From CAZYPB01 sp964649265 (GTDB lineage Archaea > Micrarchaeota > Micrarchaeia > Burarchaeales > JAKAKT01): a DNA stretch of 16,629 nucleotides. The stretch spans positions 1-16,629 of the forward strand of contig CAZYPB010000018.1 in NCBI GenBank assembly GCA_964649265.1, read 5' to 3'. Both the position numbers and the translations under genes were made by a program. How positions within the stretch are numbered: position 1 is the stretch's first letter; each line of letters opens with the position of its first letter. The notes beneath the pieces are model-generated. The model searched no databases and was not told where the DNA came from. It saw only the letters and a program-made list of their open reading frames with translations. Below, piece by piece: positions 1 to 7,000 of the stretch.

Positions 1-33
1 TTACTTTTTTTGACATTTTGATGAATATAATAG

Positions 34-48
34 AATAAATAATATATT
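34..48 (+). promoter_or_regulatory. Candidate TATA box of the asparagine synthetase gene
   Basis: An A/T-only stretch (AATAAATAATATATT) lies 26-40 bases upstream of base 67. An archaeal TATA box centred near 41-44 would place the transcription start around 67-70, just before or at the first possible start codon. The whole region is A/T rich, so the exact box is uncertain. Bases 1-33 show nothing else recognisable. Confidence 0.4.
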
Positions 49-84
49 CTGTGAGCCCGTTTAATCATGCAGGGGGTGTTGGTT

Positions 85-1005
85 GTGCAAAAACTGATAC
101 AAAAGATTAAATCAAAGGAATTGGCCTCAAGGCTCAAGATTCAGAGTGTGGCACTAAAGAGCATACATGATTACATGTACTTACTTGGGGTTATTCAGCT
201 TGTGCCAGTGATGCTCTCACCAATAACCGATCCACTATGTCACTCTGTTTTCGATGCAGATATCCAATACTATGGGCAGAGCCTAAGTTTGACAAAGAGC
301 ATGATAATGCACAAGCAGATATCACTAATGTCCCCCCATGTTGAGAAAGTTTATGTTGTTTCACCCAACATCAGACTGGAGAAAGCAGATCTCTCTTCAA
401 CAGGAAGGCATCTCATAGACTTCTCCCAGGTGGACATTGAGTTCAAAGAGAAGAGCAGAGATTATTTCATGGAATTTGTGGAGGATATGATGAAGCACTC
501 GATAAAAAGAATAATTGAGGAATGCGGTGCAGAGCTTGAACTCTTGGAGAGACATCTAAAGATTCCTGAGGGAAAATTTCCAGTATATGATTCAGAGGAT
601 GTCCATGCTGAGTACGGAAAGGACTACGAAGGGGTACTAAGCAGCGAGGAGAAGTGCATGTTCTGGATCACGAACATGAGAAGGGAGTTCTATGATAGGG
701 AGGATCCAACAACTCCTGGAAAGTACATCAACTATGATCTCATGTATCCAGAGGGATTCAACGAGGCACTTTCAGGAGGAGAAAGGGAGTGGGAGTACGA
801 TATCCTCATAAGGAAGATAAAGGAGAGAAAGCAGTCTCCTGAGACATTTGGGCCATATCTAGAACTGGCGAGAAAAGGAGAGCTCAGGGCATCCTCAGGG
901 GGAGGACTTGGTGTTGAGAGGTTTGTCAGATATCTAACTGGCACAAAGGATATTGGGGATGTTTCTCCATTTGCAAAAAAGCCGGGGGAGAGGATAGTTG
1001 TTTAG
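85..1005 (+). CDS. asnA: Archaeal asparagine synthetase (class II aaRS-like, AsnA type)
   Basis: Predicted cytoplasmic enzyme making L-asparagine from aspartate, ATP and ammonia through an aspartyl-adenylate. It is the class II synthetase catalytic core related to AspRS/AsnRS, without the N-terminal anticodon-binding domain, which marks the archaeal paralogue that acts as asparagine synthetase rather than a tRNA ligase. Visible motifs (numbered from 85): SPITDPL at 45-51; a motif-2-like NIRLE with Arg97 followed by GRH at 107-109; GGEREWEY near 231; and motif 3 GGGLGVERFVRYL with Arg279. Length (306 aa) is normal for the family. Start choice: GTG at 85 is preceded by GGGGGTG at 72-78, a strong Shine-Dalgarno match with 6-base spacing. 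ATG at 67, six codons upstream, has no such site but could be a leaderless start given the TATA position. The gene converges on the giant surface protein, and the two stop codons abut. Confidence 0.9.
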   Translation: MQKLIQKIKSKELASRLKIQSVALKSIHDYMYLLGVIQLVPVMLSPITDPLCHSVFDADIQYYGQSLSLTKSMIMHKQISLMSPHVEKVYVVSPNIRLEKADLSSTGRHLIDFSQVDIEFKEKSRDYFMEFVEDMMKHSIKRIIEECGAELELLERHLKIPEGKFPVYDSEDVHAEYGKDYEGVLSSEEKCMFWITNMRREFYDREDPTTPGKYINYDLMYPEGFNEALSGGEREWEYDILIRKIKERKQSPETFGPYLELARKGELRASSGGGLGVERFVRYLTGTKDIGDVSPFAKKPGERIVV

Positions 1006-4000
1006 TTACTCTATCCAGACACTCACAGACATATCCACTGGCCCGAACATGTATGGCACTTCGTATATTGAGGATGAACGGAACACTACCTTCTGTGGGT
1101 CTATGAGTATGTCTATTGGGTTTGTGTCACTTCCTGCAAACCCAACCCCTGAGTCTATGTAATTCAGTTGTGCCAATAGTTGACTGAATGAGTATGCTAT
1201 TGAGTTGTGTGCTGCTTCAGTGTTTAGGTAATCTACATCGCGCCATCCTTGTGGTAATGATTCATCATATGGGATTCCCATTATGTCCTTTGCCATTTCT
1301 ACAGTTATGTATCCATCCTGTGCACTGTCTCCATTTGTATCGTAGTATAATCTTACTGGCATTCCCTCAGCATATGGGAGTACTTCTGAGAATGGGACTG
1401 ATGCTGCGAATTTTGCTTTGTATATGAGTTTGTTGTGGCTTCCGCACTCCATATCTGAAGCAGGAGTGCTTCCTGGGCCATAGGTCATCACATATGTGAA
1501 ATCATTAGCTCCGTGCCCCAACGTTTTTGAGTTGAATTCTATGTTGAAGGGGTCTCCAAGCATCTTGTAATCCTCGCATCCACCGAATACCGAGCAGTAG
1601 TTGTCTATTGTATAAACCCTCTCACTATTTGCACTTGCATTCTCTATTTTCAGAGACCTTGTCCAGAAGTTGCCTGAGTACGAAGTTGCTATTGCATTGT
1701 ATGGCGTAAGCATATCTGGTACTGTAACTGTTCCTGAACATCCGCTGAATGGTGCGCTTTCCATTGTAAGTGTGATATCATTCCAACCGAATTCTGGAAC
1801 GTATGGAATATAGGTGAAATCAAGGTAGGAAGTTTCGTTCAGTGTTGAGTTTGAGAATCCGGCTCCTTCTACAGCTATGCTCTGGCTAGTGTATGAAACA
1901 TTAAGGATGTTTGCAGCAACCTCCATGTATTTTGCTGCCAGTACATCCCCATTTGCAGCATAATAGAACTCCCCATCTCCATCGCAACCGCATATGTTGC
2001 ATGCATGCGCTGTTGAATTAAGGAGTGGCTGGCTTGCCTGCTCACCAAATGCTATTGTGTAAACTGTTACATTCTCCTCAAATGCATAGCAAGCTGCAGT
2101 TATTGTGTCGTTGTACGGGTCTCCGGTTAGTGCAGGGTAACCTGCATCCACAAGGTATTGGAATTCCGCCTGTCTGTCCGCGCAACCATCTGTTGGCTGT
2201 CCATCAGACATTACAACCATGGATGCAGGCCTGTATGAGTTTTCAGGGGTGGATGCCCAATCATCTTTGAACACGTCTATTGATTCGAGTATACCGCAGC
2301 ATATGCATGTTCCGTGGAGAGTTTCTGTGTTTGCTATGTGTCCATCTATTATTGCCCTGTTTTCAGGAGAATTGTTTAGAAGCTCTGTTCTTTGGATTAT
2401 ACTATCAGTGTAAATTGGATACTTTCCATATGCAGTGAAATCTGCCTGAATATGTGGGTCCATTACATTTGGACACGTGTAATTCTCAAATGGGTTTAGA
2501 GCTGCAACAACAGTGTTTGTGCAGTTAATTGATGAATAGTTCGAGGCTATTTGGTAATTGCCAACCATACTGTAAACGCATGTCCTTGATGCTGCTCCCC
2601 CAACTATATGCCTTGTTTCACAATCTCCGGGTTTACAACAAACATCAACATCAATGTCATCTATGTTTAAGTAACCGACAGTCAGTGTGCTTGTAAATGG
2701 AGCTTCTTCTGCAGATGGATTAGCAGTTATCGCACATGCAGGTGCTCCTAGTTCAGTTACAACAACCGGGAATGACGGGCACATAGCTGTGGAATTGAAG
2801 ACTGATTGGGGGTAATGGGTTGAGTTGATTATTCCGTAATTGCATGTCAGATTTACATTTCCGCCAGCACCCATTGGAACTTGTACTGCTGGAGATGTTG
2901 CATTGCACTGCATATCAACAAGTTCTCCTAATGGAACATTTGCATAAACTGCCCGTATCTGAGTAACCAATGGGTTCTTGTTATTGTCATCTGAAGTGAA
3001 CGAAAGGCATGCAGGTGCTCCTGCATCAGTTACAACTGCAGTTGTTAAGCAGGAGCTTGCCATTGGATGACTTGAGCTTGGGTTATGTGTCGAGTTGATT
3101 ATTCCGTAGTCACAAGTGATGCTTGCTTTCCCTCCTGAAAGAGCTACGCTCTGTGGCGCGGTTGTTGCATTGCAGCGAATATCAACGTTTGTCCCATCTG
3201 CAAGGTATTGGTATGTTGCTTCAACTGTAACTCCGTTAAGTGGGTTTCCTGCTGCCGGGTTTGCTATGATTCCAGTACACGCAGGTTGTGCAACAACAAC
3301 ATTCTGTGTGCATGTTGATGTTGAGTAATTTGAATAAGGATCATGTGTTGCAGGCACTGTGCCGTAATTACATATTATGCTTGCTGTCCCTCCAACAACC
3401 TGAACTGATTGTACTGGCGCTCCAGTTGTATTGCATTTCATGTCCACAAACATTCCATCTGCGTTTGTGTAAGTTGCAACAACACCTACATTATTTAGTG
3501 GGTTTCCTATGTTCGGGACTGCGGTTAATCCGGTACATGCCAGGGGTATTATTGGGGTAACACTCACAGTAGTGTTGCATGTCGAAGTTGAATAGTTTGA
3601 TTGTGGGAAGTGTAAACCTTCAATAGTGCCGTAATTACAGATAATTGCTGCTGAACCTCCAACAAGAGGTGCGGGGACTACTGTTGATGTGGAATTACAT
3701 TGAATGTCTACAAATGTTCCATCTGCAAGATTCTGGTAATTCGCAGTTACAGTAACACCATCAAGTGGGTTTCCTGAATTTGGAACAGCAGTCATTCCAG
3801 TGCATGATGGAACAGCTGGTGGGTTTACAGTTACCCTGTCAGTACATGTTGCTGTACCGCATTGCCCCCTTACAGTATATAATGTAACTGAACCAACTGC
3901 CGGATAATCACAAACTATTGATCCTCCAGGCATCACCAGATTACCCAGACCTTCATCTCTGCAATCAATACTGCAAGAACGAACCAGTTCAGTTGTTGTT

Positions 4001-7000
4001 ATTGTAACTGTGCTCGAGAATGGTCCAAATCCAGAATCCGGGACTGCGGTTACTGTGCATTTGCTCGAAGGTATTTCGCCAGCAAAGTTTATTGAACTAG
4101 ATTCTGTTGAAGAAAGTGAAAGCGAGGTGCTCTTCTCTGCTTCTGGTTCGGATAGCAGGACTGTTGGGTTGTGATGTATTTCAGGTGGTGCAACTGCCCC
4201 TGTTTTTGTTACTTCGAATACTTGCTTGTTGTTATCCTCATTCCTCTCAAAGATCTCATCATCTGAATCTATTTTTATGTAAAGCCATTTTGGATCTGAA
4301 ACAACATAGGTGAATGTAAATACCAATATGTCGTTGGCGTCCATGTTTGTTATTGTTCTGTTCTCAATTAGAACATCTCCTGCTTCCTCGTAAAGCCCTA
4401 TCTGGAGTGTTGGATTCTGCAGTGATGTATTGCAATTTGCAGGGGTGAACTGATAGTTTTGCACACTCACATTTATTGTGTATGTGCTTGTTGCGTCTTC
4501 CCTTGATTTGTTTACTTGCCATATGTCCAGATCGGGTGCCTCGTAATATATGAAGAATCCTCCATCTTCATATCTGTTGTTTAAGTAATCTGGTTCTGAT
4601 GGTTGATGTTGGCTTCCGGGTGGATTCGGTTCATTGAGCATGATATATAATGGGACCTGCATTCTGTCAAAATACTCTGCATAGTCCTCAACTCCGTTTG
4701 GTGCTTTTCCGTCCCAGTAAATTGTTTTTGTGTCATTGTCAGATGGATTAACTGAACCAGTTGGGAGTTGGGTTGTTATGTTCTTAAGGCGTTCATTATA
4801 GAATACCATACCATTATGCCAGCAGCTTGTTGATCCTATTAAGTGGCAGGGCTGCGTGATTATTGTCCTGTCATTGCTCACTATTCCAAGACCTATTGTA
4901 AAGTCCTCAAAGAAGCTGCATGGTCCTAGGTTTGTCACAGGCCCCGTTATTCTATATCTGTAAGGTCCTTCCGGTCCATTTGTTGTTCCTGCCCCATAAC
5001 AAGTAAACGCAGCACCATTTTGCACAGTAACTCCGTCAGCCCCGGCAGTTATATTCCATGAATGTCCCGTTGATGTAGGGACAATGTCAGATGGTTTTCT
5101 GACAATAGTAAGTGACGCGTAATTATTTTCATTGTAATCGCCCGGTCCTCCTTCATATATGGCATCATCCATGTCAGTTACTGCGCAGTATTGGAAGACT
5201 CCATCAAAATACATTGTGTGTGTTCCTAATTCTATGGTGACTGAATTGTGGCCCAAATCAGTAGTTATATTATCTCCATTTACCTGATTGCTGCATGAAG
5301 GAGTTTGATTGCATTGCACACAGCCATAATATAGTGCTGATCTTATGTCTCCCATTGCAGGACACAGATCATTATCTGTGTATAACCTAGGCCTGTGATT
5401 AATGTCCAATGGCCAATTTGCCCCTCTTGAAGCATTATGAACGCATGCAGTATATATTGTACTGCTCCCGTACCTGGTTCGGTCTATAAGTCCAGGATTG
5501 TCATACATATAGAGATTCATAAGATTAATGAAAATATTTGATTCGTTTGTATGGGTTAGGTCCTTGTCGAGTTCCCAGTTATCTGATTCATCCGCTTCAT
5601 CAATTTGGGAGTACCAGTCATCGGGGTATGTAAGGATCGCTGTTAGGTTATCCCCAGTATAAGTTGTATCAACCTTTGCACTTAGGTTCACAAGCCCATA
5701 AACTCCGTAATCTCTGCAGCACTGAGACCCAAAGGGAGAGGCCTGGCAAGAGTATCTTTGGTGCGTGTATAATTGATAAGCATGAATAACTGGGGGATCG
5801 TAAGAGAAGTGAGATAAATCTGGATAATAACCAATGATATTGGTACTGCCATAAGTGGTGTTCCTTACAGAAGAGTAGTTTCGTTCTGGAACATAATCTA
5901 TTCTCCCTTCTGCAAAGTGCTGCCACTCACAGTCATTGTTCCAGCGCGGAGAAGCGCCATATCCCGCAGGGCACCATTCATGTCTTTCCCAAACATGAAC
6001 TTCCGCTTCTTCAACAAGAGGGCAGTCTGAATCATATGTTGAAACATGTACGCTTAGATGATCTATTCTGTTGAACATTGTTTCCTGTATTTCTGCAGGC
6101 GGTAATGAGTTTCTTGGAGAACATAGGGCATATCGAGTGGGAACTCCGCAATACTCTGAATTTGGATTAGTGGATATATAGGATATTTCCAGATCCAATT
6201 GCTCAGTGTAAACTGGTCCGGAAACTGCGCTTTCGGATATCCCGCCAATATTATCAAGCTCCCCGTATGGTGGCCCTTCATCTATATTTCCTTCTGGATC
6301 GACTACTATTCTAAAGGAGAAGTTTGCTCCATCATAATAGAGCGGGTCTTCAAGATCATTGCAGTCCGCCCCAGTAGTTGGATGTGTTGGCGGGGTGTAG
6401 TTCTCAATATCAAGATACCAATATATCAATGTGGGTTGCCCCGCATATACTGCAGGCCTACCAGAATATGGCCGGATCTCAACAGGATTGCCCCTGATAG
6501 GCGAGCACGTTACTGGTCCCGGTTGTACAAATGGCCATACAAAGCCCGCTATGCACCAACTGGTTCCAGAGAACGACACATTCTCCCAGTAATTGCACTT
6601 TCTGTTTTCTCTTTGTAGAGTTACATTGAAGCTTTCCCAAACATCTGCTGTTCCAACAGTTGTGAAATTAAATGCAATCACAAGTGTCTGGTTATATGGG
6701 TCTCTTGAACCTGACCTGCAGATAACTTGATCCCCGTAGGGTTTGTTTTTCTCACTTCCAGTTTGAGTGTGGTAATATGGAATAGAATAGATAAAGTTGT
6801 AACCTGGAGCCAGGTCGGGCATCAGAACAGTTGCTTTTTTGAAGTTGTTTGTTAATTCAAGCGGGGTTGAAGCTCCATCAAAGAATAATCCACCATAACC
6901 TGGCCTGTATTCAACTACCTGCCCATACTCATCAACTGTTGCAGGGCAGAGACCAGGATAATCTATGTTTACATCTCCTGTTCCTCCGGCTGATTTGTTA

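Noticed and set aside
85..1005. Asparaginyl- or aspartyl-tRNA synthetase
   Set aside because: The catalytic core is present but the N-terminal OB-fold anticodon-binding domain is absent, and the motifs match the archaeal asparagine synthetase paralogue.
2488..4059. CRISPR-like or intergenic tandem array
   Set aside because: The ~260-270 base period is coding: units are in frame and conserve cysteines at the protein level.
6199..6618. 139-codon open frame on the plus strand inside the giant gene
   Set aside because: Antisense shadow of a continuous 2640-codon frame; composition rich in Trp, Arg and Ile without motifs, and no ribosome site or promoter seen.
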